NCBI GenBank assembly: GCA_022702545.1
Contig: JAHRBC010000001.1
Coordinates: 4,774,001-4,838,000, forward strand
DNA length: 64,000 bases
Source of the DNA: Phycomyces nitens
Taxonomy: Eukaryota > Mucoromycota > Mucoromycetes > Mucorales > Phycomycetaceae
Direction: 5' to 3'
Positions 1 through 12,539 of the stretch are shown one piece after another. The position numbers were made by a program, and so were the translations under genes. Each line of letters begins with the position of its first letter. Within the stretch, counting starts at the first letter, position 1. The notes under the pieces are model-generated. The model saw only the letters and a program-made list of their open reading frames with translations. It was not told where the DNA came from and searched no databases.

Positions 1-522
1 CTTTGACGATCAACAATGGTGAAATACACCCTACGCATGATATCTAGAGTCCAAACTTTAATACTTACACCAATGCCTCCGAACAGGATGAATAAGGATG
101 TTGTCAGAGACATCCCGACTGAATTTGTGTGCAGATCCTTTGTGATGTGAGGCAGGGCAGGAAACTAGTTTAAATGGTTAGTGAGGATGTAAAAGACAAG
201 ACCCACATACATATATTGTGGAGCAGAGCCCATTGAGAGAAGATCCGAGGGCTAGGCAGGCTAGGATCCACCTCTTCTTTCCTTTGGAGTACAATCTAGG
301 GTCATTGTTGACTGGTGGTCTGAGCGAGACCCTTTTCTGGGCCACGGCAGACAATCGAGCCAGGGACGATGATTTTGGAATCGTTTTCTTTGGGGTTTTT
401 CTGGGTGACGAGTGTTTGGTTTGCCGGGATAGATCAAGAGAATGCATTGAAGATGATGAGATATGATCGTTTTTGGCAGTAGACACAGGATTGTGTGGAC
501 TATCCATTGAATTTTCATGCAT
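1..522 (-). CDS. MFS transporter (DHA1-like), 5' part only
   Basis: N-terminal part of a major facilitator superfamily exporter that runs off the left edge. Exon 1 is 522-211 (104 codons, start at 522) and exon 2 is 164-69 (32 codons). Donors are GTATGT at 210 and GTAAGT at 68, and the acceptor ends at 165. Exon 1 encodes a hydrophilic, Ser/Lys-rich cytosolic tail, then the start of TM1 (RWILACLALGSSLNGLCSTIY). Exon 2 continues it with FPALPHITKDL and a second hydrophobic stretch ending SLFILFGGIG. That arrangement (basic tail, KRW, TM1, P-x-LP-I-x-KDL loop, TM2) is typical of fungal multidrug-type MFS proteins of the DHA1 class. The substrate cannot be told. The next exon is not resolved within bases 1-62. 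Confidence 0.85.
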
Positions 523-2607
523 TATTATTGTATTTTGCGGGTCAATTGAAGAGTGAGTTATTCACAATTCAATCAATGGTGATCTTCTAATCAAAAGAGC
601 TTGTCCTTTTTGCCGAATGACTTTTTGCATGATTCTAGCTTGTTTCAAGGTATATATACATTTGTACAGTGACGCAACACCTAGTTACTATTGGTTGCCA
701 TTGTTATGCGAGCAATAAAGATGTTTATAAAACAAGAATACAAGAAAAAAGCCACATATGTAAGGGGAGTTGTGCAGGCCTAGATTTTGAATGTCTTTTG
801 GCCACATTTATCTGACTCATGAGTATTTGATGGATATCTGGCTATTTGATGAATTGCACTGTGTGATGATCTAATTAGCAAGTTGTAAATTCTGTTTTTT
901 CTTAATAACTTATCTATATATACATATGTATATTGAAAAGTGCACTGCAAAACCTCATGATGTGGACACCACAAGGCAGTGGTATTAAGAATAGATGTAA
1001 AAAATCGATGCAATCTATTGTGACTTTTGAAAGGGAATTCGATGATTTAGATTATTTCAATAAACTTGTCCAGTTATTTATCCGCACAAACGATCAGTAA
1101 AGTGATAATAGATTGATCAATTTGATTCAAAAAAAAGGAAAAACTCAATAGTGATGTCTGATCCTTTACAGTATGACAAGAAAACAAGCTGATCTGTCAT
1201 GGCCAAGGCACATTTTTATAGCGCCACAAAACATGATTTTTTTTTGGAAAAAAAAGTCGAGCCCTTTTTGTGGTACACGGCCACGGCTCTCTTTGGAGCT
1301 TGTTCCCTTTTTGCTTTTTAATATAAATAGTTAAATATACCGTCTTGAAGGTTATCCCAATAGTACAAATGGGCATCAAATGACTTGTATAATCTCACGG
1401 TTCAGCAGTTTCAGATATACGGACACTTTTGCGAAAAAAGTTGCGTTTTTAGGGATAATTTGGCCAATCAGTACTGACTAAATGACTGGGAATTATCTAA
1501 TTCAATAAAAAAGCGCAAAAAGTATTGAAGGATGATGATGATGGATAGAATGTACACGCACATTATACAATAAATAGCACATTATTGTCTAAATGCATTA
1601 AATGAAAGTGACACGCCATTCTGATCAGGGCACAAGGACATTGAGTTTTTCAGAGATAGGTCTGTGAAACCAAGCTATTCTGGCTTGCTACTATGGCTGG
1701 TCATCTGACGTCAGGCTATTAAATACACCTGTAAGTGTGAGAGTGGATATGATTTGGCAATATGAAATGAATAATCTGGAGACTTTTTTTTTAATAATGA
1801 TGTGTATTGTATTCTTGAGATGCCAGTACTCTTGCTAGGGCCGATCCCGAAATTTCATCCGGGTGCCCTTGTCATGTCATCATTCATATGGTGTTTTCAT
1901 ATTGTTCTTGTGAAAAGACATGGTCTGTATCACAAGCCAAGCTGACATAGCTTGTGGCGCGGTAAAGAAGTGCACAGAAAACAAGGATTTTGGTTTTATT
2001 ACTATTATTTTTATTATTATTATGTCTTGCTTAATTCTAATAATCAGATACTCTGACTGGATTTCACATGGCGTATCACCCTAGAATAGTGGCTCTAGTG
2101 ATTAGAAAGCAAGAAAGGTTGTGAGACAAGAAGGCATTCCACAAAGCATTAAGTGTTCATAAATATAAATAAATATATATACATATATTCTTATTTTCAA
2201 CATGTGTTTGTCAGAAACGTGGGGGAAAATAACACACTCGGGGTACAAGGGTGGGGGGGAAAAGAGAACAGGGTTGGGAAACGCGCACGACAGTTGAGAT
2301 GTTGAAAGTTGCAAGCCAGGAATGAATGTGATGGGAATCAAAAATCAATACAAGATGCCTTTTTGAATTGGTGGGTATTGAAAATAGAAAAACCCCTTCA
2401 ATAAACAAGTCTTTCAAACTATAGCCACAACTCTTATTTCTTGTGTGCACATATTGTTAGCTGACTCTAGTTGGATCGGGTCCTAGACCGACGCACTTGC
2501 CTCTTGGGGGATTTAATTATATTTTTGATATAAATATGCCACCACCATTATTTTCATGGCTCCAAAAAAAATAATAGTTACATATTTTTAAATCTCTTTC
2601 TCTCATT
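523..2607. other. Intergenic, AT-rich, no gene recognised
   Basis: No reading frame here has a recognisable family or a convincing splice structure. It holds short AT-rich tracts, a T10-GG-A8 hairpin-like tract at about 1237-1256, and a TATA-like stretch just before the small ORF at 2608. Confidence 0.5.
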
Positions 2608-2898
2608 ATGTCCAGCCAACACTCAACCGAATACACTCGTCGCAACTCACTTCCTTCATTTGTTCGCCAACTCCTATTGTTAATGTCACCAGCTGAGCAA
2701 AACAGCCAATCTCACAGTGAACAATCGAATCATGAAGAGAAACCGACTCCAAGCAGTCCATTTGAGGACCTCTATTTTTCATTTCCTGCCTATGAAGAGC
2801 TAGAACCAGATAATGGTTGTGAATCGACTTCAAGTTGCGGGCACCATCACCATCGAGAAGCAAGCTCGACTATGAAGTCAAGTCGAGTACTCTGCTAA
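2608..2898 (+). CDS. Small hypothetical protein (96 aa)
   Basis: An uninterrupted 96-codon frame beginning at an ATG in a pyrimidine-rich context (TCTCTTTCTCTCATT just upstream), with TATA-like sequence about 60-90 bp before it. The product is polar and Ser/Glu-rich. It has a basic N-terminal segment (TRRNSLPSFVRQLLLL) that could form a short amphipathic helix, and a His run (HHHH) near the C-terminus. No known domain is recognised. Codon content looks more coding-like than the flanks, but the frame may be chance or an exon of a longer gene. Confidence 0.4.
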   Translation: MSSQHSTEYTRRNSLPSFVRQLLLLMSPAEQNSQSHSEQSNHEEKPTPSSPFEDLYFSFPAYEELEPDNGCESTSSCGHHHHREASSTMKSSRVLC

Positions 2899-5861
2899 AG
2901 TGCTTAAACCAATTCATTCATTGTTCAACATATAAATCATTAACTTCATTCGTCCCATCCAATGGTCCAAAGGCCGATTCATTCAACAACTCAAAGGATG
3001 AAACCGCATTCTGTATATCCCTCACATCTCTTGTATATTTCCCTCTCCTTTTCTCTGTTTAGTTTCTTGTTTGCATGCCTTAGATTGCCATCTATCATTA
3101 TTGTCACCTTTTTATTATTATTATCACTATCATTATTATTATTATTATTCTATATATACACCCATCCACACAAACACACACACACAAACACACACACAAA
3201 CATTTATATATAATTGTGACACTCTCATTAATCACATTTTATCCAATATACATCTTATCACACTGGATCCCCTCTTTTTTTTTTTACTTTATAAATTTCT
3301 ATTGCTTCAATTATATACATATAGATATATAAATATATCTATATTGCAGTAGGGTTATGCTGAATGTCAGGGATCTTGCATACCATTTCTCTTTCGCCTT
3401 TTGGCTCACCCTCGACTTTAATATGTATATTTAAATATAATATAATATAATATATATATTATCGTTTATATAAATCTTTATATTTAGAATCGATTGAGCA
3501 AAAGGGGCAAGATCCAAGATAAGATGTACAGACACACAATGTAATCTCTCTAGTCTCTGAGGATCATTAGATAGCTGCAGGCTGCACAAATTTTCTTGTT
3601 TGACCAAGAAAGAAAGTATAAAGGAGAAAAAAAAGGGGGGGTGAACAGGAGCTCATCATAGTCTATTTTGGCTCGAGCAATTGTGAAAAAGAAAGGTGAT
3701 GTGAATGATAGACTGACCGAGTTTCACGTGTACTTATATTGTCTTGGCATGCTTCTGCCATTTTCCTGTGATGGCGTGCCTTGATTGAGACGATTGGACA
3801 GATAAAGGCCTGTTAACAAATAAGGACAAGTATTCATACAACTGCAAAAATTAAATAGATGGCTCTTGAATCGATTCTGCACTTTAGTATAAAAAGTCCA
3901 TTTGAGAATATGACACGCCACTGTAGATAGGTCGTATCGGCTTTGTAGATAAATAATCGAAAAACTGCCTTTTTGCGTTGCTTATTTTCAATGCCGAACC
4001 TCAAGACTCAAAGCAACTGACCTGTATTTTTTTTCTTTTTGCTTTATCAAGAGACTGTAACCCTGTCGTCTGCCTGCGTGTAACAGCTCTATTTTGTACT
4101 TATTGGACCAATCGTCTTGAGCGTACTCTGTGTGACTGAGAACGATTCACACCAATGCTATTTAGATCAAGCAGTAGGCTCTCTTAAGGAGTCTCAGGGC
4201 GTGCAAAAAGGTTTTCTTTTAAAGATATTTGTAGCACAAGATAGCTGACAAGAAACCGCAAGGATACAATGTTTGTGAGTCAAGAGGTTGAGTTCATAGC
4301 GACTACCGGCTCCAAACATTTTTTTTTAAAAAAAAAGCCTTTTTAAACTATTGTCATTAACTGTTAATTGTGAGCATACGAGGCAAAACTCCAGTTATTC
4401 AGCAAATTTCCCATCTTTTCTGTTATTAAATTACTCTCTTGTTCACAGCCCAGATTTGGATTTGATTACTGAATGTACAAGATGTCTGCCAAAGTGCTTT
4501 GGTGATTTCCTTTTTATGATTTGTAATATCTGCTGGGGTTATTGGCATTAACAAACGTTAACCTTGAATCTCTGACAGATTTACATTGAGATAGACATAC
4601 ATTCTCATGCTTCTTAAAAAATCATAAGTGGCAAAATGGTTTATATAACAAAATCAAATGATTAATTGTAATTGTAATTATAATTGTAATGGTAATTGTA
4701 ATTGCAATTGTAATTATAATTGAATTCTTTGGTATCAGAAATCTTTATAAGCATCAAAAAAAAAGGTTTTCAAGTTAATCAAGATCTCCAAGAAATATAG
4801 GTGTGTAATGGTACTTATCAAAGCAGCAGAGCATCATCAAGATAATCAATTGATATCTTTGTATCAGCTGTCTATTACCCCAGTACGCCTTGTTCAGGAG
4901 CATTCGATCTCTGAAACGTTTATGTGAGTTTTATGTACCTCACATATGAACTATTCATAATTTTCCAATGCCCGAGCACGATGGTGTAAGATACAAAAGG
5001 GTTGTTGGCATTGTGGCTGAAGGGTCAAGGTCAATTATAGAACCTATCATTCCCTCTATTATTTAGTCCAAAGGATTCTTACCCCTTTATTTATTTGTCA
5101 AGATATTTGGAATAGGATGACGTCTGGTGTAGATGTACAAAACAAAAAATATTACTATTGTGCATTGTGCATTATTCTATTATCAAAACAAACAAGATAC
5201 ATGAAGAATATAGAAGATCCTGTGGCGATCACAAAACTCATTATTAGTACATTAGGTCAATTGTATGTCTTGAATATTCATCTCTTCTTTCTGTAATGTA
5301 ATGTATCAGTCGATGAGCATGGGCACACCATAGAAACCATTATTATTTTTGAAAGTATCCCTTGAAAATACTGTGCTTCATATATATATAAAGATTATAA
5401 AGAATATTTGTTTTTTTAATATTTAAAAACAAACAAAGATTAACAGTGAATTTCAAATGGGTAGATTTACACATGCCAAGAGATGCTTCAACTCATAGAG
5501 ATTTAGCACATGCATATTAGCATTATAAATCCTTTTTATCTATTTATTCAAATATATTATATTTACCTACAGCTACACTATTTTCTAGGAAAATTATAGA
5601 AATCCTTGATATTTAGACTATTTGCAAGTGAATTCCTACAGTCTCGAATACCAGAAATCCCAAACAGCGGTCAACATATTCTAGGTCTGCAGATTTGGAT
5701 TACGTAAAATATTGCTTGTACAAGAAATTTATAAGGGTTAGTCCAGTCGTCTTACATGACCGCCTTTTTTTTTTGAGAATCTGAAAAAAAAGGGTATAAA
5801 AATCCAAAAACACTCGGCCTTGCTCTACTGCAAGGCTCAAGTAATTATAGATATAAACCAA
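2899..5861. other. Intergenic, low complexity
   Basis: No gene is supported. It contains CA-rich and TA-rich simple sequence (about 3165-3210 and 3420-3470), a T/A hairpin at 4319-4336, a TAATTG-type tandem tract at 4661-4727, and a T10...A8 inverted tract at about 5764-5794 just upstream of the AYR1-like gene. Confidence 0.5.
4661..4727. repeat. Imperfect TAATTG/TAATTA tandem tract
   Basis: About 65 bp made of repeated TAATTG hexamers with a few substitutions, self-complementary because TAATTG and CAATTA alternate. A simple-sequence repeat with no gene nearby. Confidence 0.85.
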
Positions 5862-7240
5862 ATGTCTTTACCTGTTGCTCTTGTTACTGGATGCACCCAA
5901 GGCGGTATTGGTACGAGTCTATTTAAATCAAATCCATCGCTTCGTATTTTTAAGCCATCTTATAGGTTATTCGCTTTGCAAGGAGCTGGTCAAACAAGGT
6001 TGCCAGGTGTTTGCAACCGCGCGTAATGTTAGTAGCATGGGAGATTTAGAAAGTAAGAATTCAATATTTGATCTCAATGAATGTTATATTCAATCAGCAT
6101 TACAGGCTTAGGCTGCTCCCTCATTGCCCTTGATGTAACAAATCAAGAATCTATCAACAATGCCGTCGAGGTAAAAAAAAAAAAAAGGACAATGTATTGG
6201 GAATGTCGCAAGTATGCTCACAATATTCAAATATTCTTTCATACCGTACTTTTCCTTTTGATAGAAAGTCATTGCTGATGCTGGACGTATAGGTAAATAA
6301 GAAACAGGGTGTTATGTAATCATTACAAAGCTAAAGGGACTTGTACAACTTTCTAGATATCCTTATCAACAATGCCGGATGTCCGTAAGTCGGTCACAAA
6401 AAACCAATAACCCCATGTTTCGTTAATCGATTGATTCAAATAGAGCCGTTGGAACACTGATGGACATTGACTATGAAGTCGTCAATAGATGTATAAACAC
6501 CAATGTAATCGGCGTTTTGTCTGTTTGCCGTGCTTTTGTGCCACACATGGTCAAGCAAAAGTCTGGCAAGATTGTAAACATAGGCTCAATTGTTGGCTAT
6601 TCAGCAACACCTCTGGCAGGTAAGTCGAATTGGAATCTAAATGTTCTAAACTAATGCAACACATTTAGGAATATACTCTCTTTCAAAAGCTGCCGTTCAC
6701 TCCATGACAGATGTTCTTAGAATGGAACTCAAGCCATTTGGAATAGATGTCGTCCTTGTTGCACCAGGTAATTCATTTGAACAAACTTTAGGAATACTTG
6801 GAATATTTCTAAGCCTCTTTACTGTCTTAGGAGGAATAAAGTCCAACTTTGGCACAGCTGGAGTGACATCTCCTCTTGTCCCAGAAGGTATTTATTTATG
6901 AGCAAGCCAAGGATTATTATAAACAAACATATCTCCAGACTCTCTTTACCGCTCAATTGCCGACAACATCTATGCTAGAGCCAATTTGTCACAGGGTAAG
7001 TTATATGCAAAAGATCTCCACAAGTCAGTTAACATGCCTTTATACTTTTGGCTCTTAGATGGCGGAACAGACACTGACGTCTTTGCTAAGCATGTCATAA
7101 CTCGTGTCCTTGGAAAATCTCCTTCATATATCACATATGGTTCAAGTTCCTTTGTGGCCCTAATTCTTTATTATATGCCTACTTTTATCAAAGATTATGC
7201 ATTTTCTAAAAGGTTTGGCTTGGACAAGATCAAGGTCTAA
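5862..7240 (+). CDS. AYR1: Short-chain dehydrogenase, AYR1-like (1-acyl-DHAP reductase family)
   Basis: NADPH-dependent classical SDR. Ten exons keep frame throughout: 5862-5910, 5966-6052, 6106-6170, 6265-6292, 6357-6384, 6444-6619, 6669-6767, 6831-6887, 6939-6995, 7059-7240 (275 aa). Rossmann motif TGCTQGGIG near the N-terminus, NNAG in exon 5, and catalytic Tyr/Lys in YSLSK (exon 7). A hydrophobic C-terminal segment with SFVALILYYMP suggests lipid-droplet or ER membrane association. Yeast Ayr1 reduces acyl-dihydroxyacetone phosphate (lysophosphatidate synthesis) and also acts as a triacylglycerol lipase; the assignment is by overall resemblance and other SDR subfamilies are possible. ATG 5862 is chosen because TG-x-x-x-GIG follows eight residues later, as is usual. 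Confidence 0.88.
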
Positions 7241-7599
7241 ATATCTTTATTTGCTTTTATATATCTAATAGAATAATGCTATCGATGAATAAAAGCTAGT
7301 GTCAATATAGATAACATTCTAGACTTGGTAAACAATTCATATAATTAAGGGTAACAGGGCGCATAGATAATACTACAACTAAAAAAAGAGATAAAATAAT
7401 CTTTATTTCAAGAAAAAATATATATACAGTCATGAGCTAAAAGACAATATATTTACAGGGTCAGGACCAAAGTATTTAGTATTTTAATGTCTCCAAAAGA
7501 AGATAAATAGTCTTGTACCTTTAATTAGGCAGTAAACGGTATAAGCTCCATGAAGATCCCTGATATTCATAGACTATTCTTTATAGTATTAAGTAATAC

Positions 7600-8690
7600 A
7601 TGAATTTATTTTCCTTGCAAGGCGCCAACCAATCAATCATCCATGTAAAGACAGTATATTTCCCAAGTATCTACTGTCACAATTTTTCAGCTTCCTTTCA
7701 AAATACCTTTAAACTCTTTCAGGTTGGTAGGGTTGTGAGTCCACATCCTCAGAATATTGACAAAAAGTTCTGTATACTTTTTATTGGGTTGAGGTCTGGA
7801 CTGCTTGGCGCACTCCAAACCTCCAAATCAAGATACTCTATGCACACTTTTGACATGGTTGCCATATGAGAGGTGATATTGGCTTTTTTATATGGATATA
7901 TCCCATCGTCAGCATCGTGAGATTCCTGTAAAATGACAAGAAATAGTTTTCCGAAACTCGTATATACTTCTTGGCATTCATGCTCCCATTTAACACAACA
8001 AGTAGTATAGTTCCTCCTGCCGGGATACACTCCCAGACTATAGAAAACCTCTATATTATTACACTTTTAAAGCAAGGTAATTAGGGTGGTATTTTTCACT
8101 AGACCCCCGCCGAATATAACCGCAGCCATACTTAAAGATAATATTAGATCTATCACTCTGAATGAACTTTTTCCATTGCTTATCCAGAATATTTGCAGTG
8201 TTGTAAAAGGCATGGTACTTGGGCATATACTCATTGGACAATAAAGGCTTTGTAAGAATTAAATAGGAATGAATATTCATTCTATGCAAAGTTGTACTAA
8301 TCGACTTTGTCTAAACATGCTTTCCTGTAAGTCAAGGTTTGATATAAATTAATCTTCAAGTCCAAAACTATAGGTCTTTATTATTTGAGTGTAAGTAGTT
8401 TCAGGTTTTATAAAAGCTTCTTGTATTTTTAAAAAAAGAATACAAGTGATTGTCAAAGATGGTATGTTTTTGTATCTGGAAATATCCGCAACTTTCATTC
8501 TGTTTATGCTAATAGTAATTATAACTATTTTTTAAATTTTTTTGAAAGCCTTTGAAAACTCTTGTTGGACAGAGAATTTTGTACTTTAGGCACACTATTA
8601 AATATGTTGATGGAAGCCAAGAGATTGGGAAAAGCAAAGTATAAAGGTATAGTAGAAAACAAAGAGATGAGATTGGATTGCAAATATTTT
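7600..8690 (-). mobile_element. Tc1/mariner-like transposon, decayed copy 1
   Basis: The minus strand carries remnants of a Tc1-type DDE transposase. About 7749-8030 encodes the diagnostic C-terminal block (ITSHMA, then SPDLNPIKSIQN, matching the family's SPDLNPIENxW around the third catalytic acid). The region at about 8449-8685 is clearly similar to 11670-11890 and probably represents the N-terminal part. Stops and frameshifts are frequent, so it is a relic. No terminal inverted repeats were found. Confidence 0.72.
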
Positions 8691-9381
8691 CCTCTAGACC
8701 CTATTTAATTATGTTCCTTTAGTTTTCCGAGTATACGTCGATTGCTTGCTGTAGTCTATTAATTAATGTTCCAATATTCTTGACAGCATTATTAGTATGC
8801 CTGGTCTTGTCCGAATACTTTTTCGACTGATGAACAGTTGAGCTGTCTTAATAATGATCTCTCAAAAGGCTTTCTTGAATAGGAGTACAGTATCATTCTC
8901 TCTAAGAAGCACCGTAGTGTTCTTTTTTCAATAGATATATTCCAAAGGCAATTTTTGAATAGAAATTGAGGGGAAAATTAGAATTATTAAAGGATGAATA
9001 TAAAAAAAAAGAAATAAATTTGATTTAATTTGGTATCAGAAACCATCGACTTTTACATCAATTGAAAAACCATAATAGAGTGAATTACATTCTTGATGCT
9101 GACTAAATGATTATTTATGATAAATGGGATGGACTGCTCTATACGACATCAAAAAGAATACGGGGATTTTCGAGTATATCCCGAATCTGTAAATATATTT
9201 CTGATGTCCGCTAATATTATTTGTACATGCTTGTACAAAAATCAATTTTTCTTGAACAAGTGCACGGTCCAGCTTAAATTACCTAAATTTTAAAGAAAAA
9301 CCAATCGCCGTTCAAAGACGTGCTCCGTCTTGAAGTTTTAATACTACACAAATGAAGACCAACCTTTAACGTTCTTTAATT
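8691..9381. other. Intergenic, no gene recognised
   Basis: AT-rich sequence between the first Tc1 relic and the GC-richer island. No supported frame. Confidence 0.4.
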
Positions 9382-11100
9382 ATGTACTTCTTTACTTGTT
9401 TCCTTTTAAAAGCGTTGATTCTCACAGTAAAATACTTATTCTCATCATGTCAAAAGTATATTCCCACACTGGCTCACGTCATCACCAAAATTCGTGGTGA
9501 CCTCACAACCACAAAATATTTGTCTATAAAGACAGGGGCTTTGGGCGCGTATTGTTGTTTCTGTTTCCTTATTTCTCTTTCCGTTACCATTTCACTTTCT
9601 CAAGGGCATGTCAAGGTAAGCAAATTTTCACTTCATCCACTCATAGTTTCGTCAACTATGGCTCCGCCTTTATGATAGACGGACTTTTAATTCTTGATGG
9701 ATGTGTTTTATGATGTTTTTGAACCATCAAACTAACGTGTCATTCAGATGTAGTGAACATTTGTTGGTGTCAAAATCATTTCAAAACATGACCCGCCCAC
9801 TTTATCTTGTGTTGGAAATCATACAAGTGACCTGTCAAAAAGCACCAACAAAGGCGTGATGCCTAATGACCATCTCTGTCAAACATGGAAATGACCCTTA
9901 TTCTACCCTCTTGGGTCATTCTCAAGCCTGATACCGTTGTCTCTATCTTTTGCAACTGGACTCACGTAGGTATGCCCAACAATATTACTGTTTTTGACAT
10001 TAACTTTTGGAAATCATATAGAGTACAACACGCCTTGGGTCTCATCTCACGAAGAAATTGATGTTGACTATGAAATCGAATACGGTGAATTGAGAGCACC
10101 AGTCAAAAACTCAATGATACAGCTGGTATACTGAGAACAGCATTGGCCATTCCATTTTCGTGCGGCATCAACGCACTCCAGTAGGTATGAACATATCTTT
10201 CTCTCTATTTTTAATATCTTTGACACCTAACTGTTGTATTCATATATTCGATCAAGGTCTTCCAAGTCGGTCCCCACGGATGTGCCTCAAGAAACATCGC
10301 CCTGGTCCGGATAGGGTGTGAATATTGCGAGGTTCTAAAGTTCGATTTAACACGCCAACGGTGAATGGAGGGACGCGTCCATGTCACGTATTGGATTTCG
10401 GCTTTGGGACCTTTGCGTATTCACATCTTCTGCAGTGAGTGCAAGCATACTTGAACCTCTGGTATGGCTGGTCAGAGTTGTATTGGTATATGCACTGCAG
10501 CCCCGTTGGTCTCTACTGGTTCGATGGCTATCGTCCAGCTCATTTCGGTGTTTGGGCTCAGCAAGAAGGGAAACATTCGGTTGCTTACTTCATGATGGAT
10601 ATCAAGGTATGTCTATGTCGGAATGCGGTGTGGTCTCGGCACAACAGTCCGAGGGTGGTGGAGAGGCGTGTCCATTGCTTATTGGCCCTTGGTTGCATCG
10701 TTGTTTCGGCATACACTACCTTGGTAACCGTCAAGTTGTTCGCAATCGGATGTATCCTAGCCCTTCGGTCTTCGACCTGGCGCCGGCTGATATGGTGCCG
10801 ATCTGAGCTCTTTTGTACAGCCGACCTAGGTGTATCGTCGGCACCATTCAGCCCTTTGGTCCTCGGCTTCCGGTCTTCCAGGTTTTCGGGCATTGGTAAA
10901 AGTTTTCTGTTTTCATTAGTACTCACTCTCTATTGTTCTTGATGTTAGCTCTCTGCTCCGTAGTTTCCAAGTTTCCAGTCATTGGCTTCCATTCCAGAAT
11001 ATCCTTGGTAAGTGTTTTCAGTTTTCTTCAGTACTAAATCTATGTTGTTCTTGGTGCTAGTTCGCTGATTTCTCTGCCGCCGGTTCTTGCTTGAGGGGAG
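9382..11100 (+). pseudogene. GC-richer, coding-like but broken region of unknown origin
   Basis: Compositionally unlike its AT-rich flanks. It opens with a 97-codon frame that includes a clear hydrophobic segment (about residues 52-70). Short open, protein-like stretches then alternate between frames: for example NTPWVSSHEEIDVDYEIEYG around 10025-10085, and at 10450-10620 a Trp/Tyr-rich stretch ending SVAYFMMDIK. Splice-like motifs are present, but no model keeps one frame. It looks like a degraded gene or the coding part of an unrecognised transposon. No domain is assigned. Confidence 0.4.
10894..11078. repeat. Two diverged ~70-bp direct repeats
   Basis: Copies at about 10894-10965 and 11007-11078 share the order TTGGTAA-rich start, GTTTTC, TTTTC, AGTACT, TTGTTCTTG and GCTAGT/GTTAGC, at about 113-bp spacing. 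Each begins with a GTAA donor-like and ends with a TAG acceptor-like sequence, so this may be a duplicated exon-intron unit. Confidence 0.6.
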
Positions 11101-11439
11101 GCATTAAATGCCCATGATAGGCCCAAATGATGAGATGATGCTAGATTCTTTTTTTTTTAAAAAAAAAAAGATGGTGCATTCTGATGGTCCCATAAGTATA
11201 ATAATGCTTCCCTCGTATTTTTTCGTTGTATTCGACAATAAATTTTTATTTTGATCAAGTATATTAGTGGAAATGAATAAAACCCATTTTTATTATCAAG
11301 TTTAAACTGTTAATTTTATACTTGGCCCAAAACAACATGTTGGTTGTCTTGACACCTGAAAAAATTAATTGCACAGGCTAGTACTTTTGACCAGCTATTA
11401 AATATAACCCATGTTTTATTGCTGCATTTATTTCCTTGA

Positions 11440-11890
11440 GGGCAGAGGGCCTATCATTCATGTAAAGACAGTAGTTTTACTAATAGTTTTTGTACAGAGA
11501 CGCTTCCCTGTCATTTCACTTTTAGAATGTACCATGTCTGCCAAAGTCTGATGTCGATTTCTCTCAAGTTCAAAAAGTATTTTTTGGGGGTGTTAGAAGC
11601 TTTCATCGTTTTAAATTTTTCTTGTCAGTGATAGACCCAGTTTCTTTGTATTGATTGATAGCACAAAAAGTTGTTGCACGCAGTATGTTCTCGTGTCTGG
11701 AAAGGCATGCAATTTTCATTCCGCCTATGTTAAGCGTCATTATGATTCCTTTCTTAAATCTCAAAGGTTCTTGGGGAAAAAAAAGTCTGTGGGATGAGCA
11801 TCTTGTACTTTGGACATGCTGTCAAAGATGCCGATTGAATTCAAGAGATTGAGAAAAGCAAAATGTAAATGTTAGAGCGAGCAATAGTAA
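11440..11890 (-). mobile_element. Tc1-like relic, internally deleted copy 2
   Basis: Bases 11450-11560 resemble the start of copy 1 (shared CATGTAAAGACAGTA), and 11670-11890 resembles 8449-8685. The two ends of the family unit therefore sit about 100 bp apart, while copy 1 has about 800 bp between them. This is consistent with an internally deleted, MITE-like derivative. No coding potential remains. Confidence 0.55.
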
Positions 11891-12539
11891 TAGTCACGAA
11901 TAATACGTTGAAAGCTTTGAATAGGTACCCAGCACAAATAGTTGTAGAGAGAGAGTCAATAGTTAAGGTTTCTTAGTTGGAGATACAAATGATTATTTAT
12001 AGTATTTATAGGTTTCTACAGGCAAAAATACATGATGTCTATTTACTAATAATTTCATAGTTGGTCTATACATGAGAATAAGTTTATTTGGGAACCAAAG
12101 CAATACAAGACATCTGGCATGAAGCAGGCCTTGGAATGTATATTGTTGTATTTCGATTATATAAAGCTATCCAATTAGTTATTAAATACTTGGACAGATA
12201 CAACATATATTGTATGTCAGTATGTCAAATATTTATAAATTAGTTACCCGGCTCTTAGTGTCATATCTATTTGCACCATCGATTTTGAAAATACGGGGGA
12301 CAAAAATCTTGTTCTTTTGTAATTTTTTTTTACAGGTTACAATGATCTAAACGATGTCCCTGCTATTAAGGAGGGAATAGTATATAAGTCAACATAACCT
12401 ACACTACAGCTAAAAACATAATGTTTGAGATTGAAAATATCAACGTTCACTAATGCAAGCAAAATGCACTTATTACTATTTGTACCATGTTTCATAAATA
12501 GTTGGATAAAAAAACCAGTTTAAAATTAAATAATTGCAG
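11891..12539. other. Intergenic between Tc1 relics
   Basis: AT-rich, no gene recognised. Confidence 0.4.

Noticed and set aside
3165..3210. CA-rich repeat as a possible CRISPR or regulatory array
   Set aside because: Plain (CA)n-type microsatellite without spacers; the genome is eukaryotic.
10255..10320. A cytochrome P450 heme-loop-like string (FQVGPHGC then SRNIA) in the GC-richer island
   Set aside because: It resembles FxxGPRxCxGRxLA, but the Arg and Gly positions differ, no K helix (ExxR) or other P450 block is nearby, and the frame is closed on both sides.
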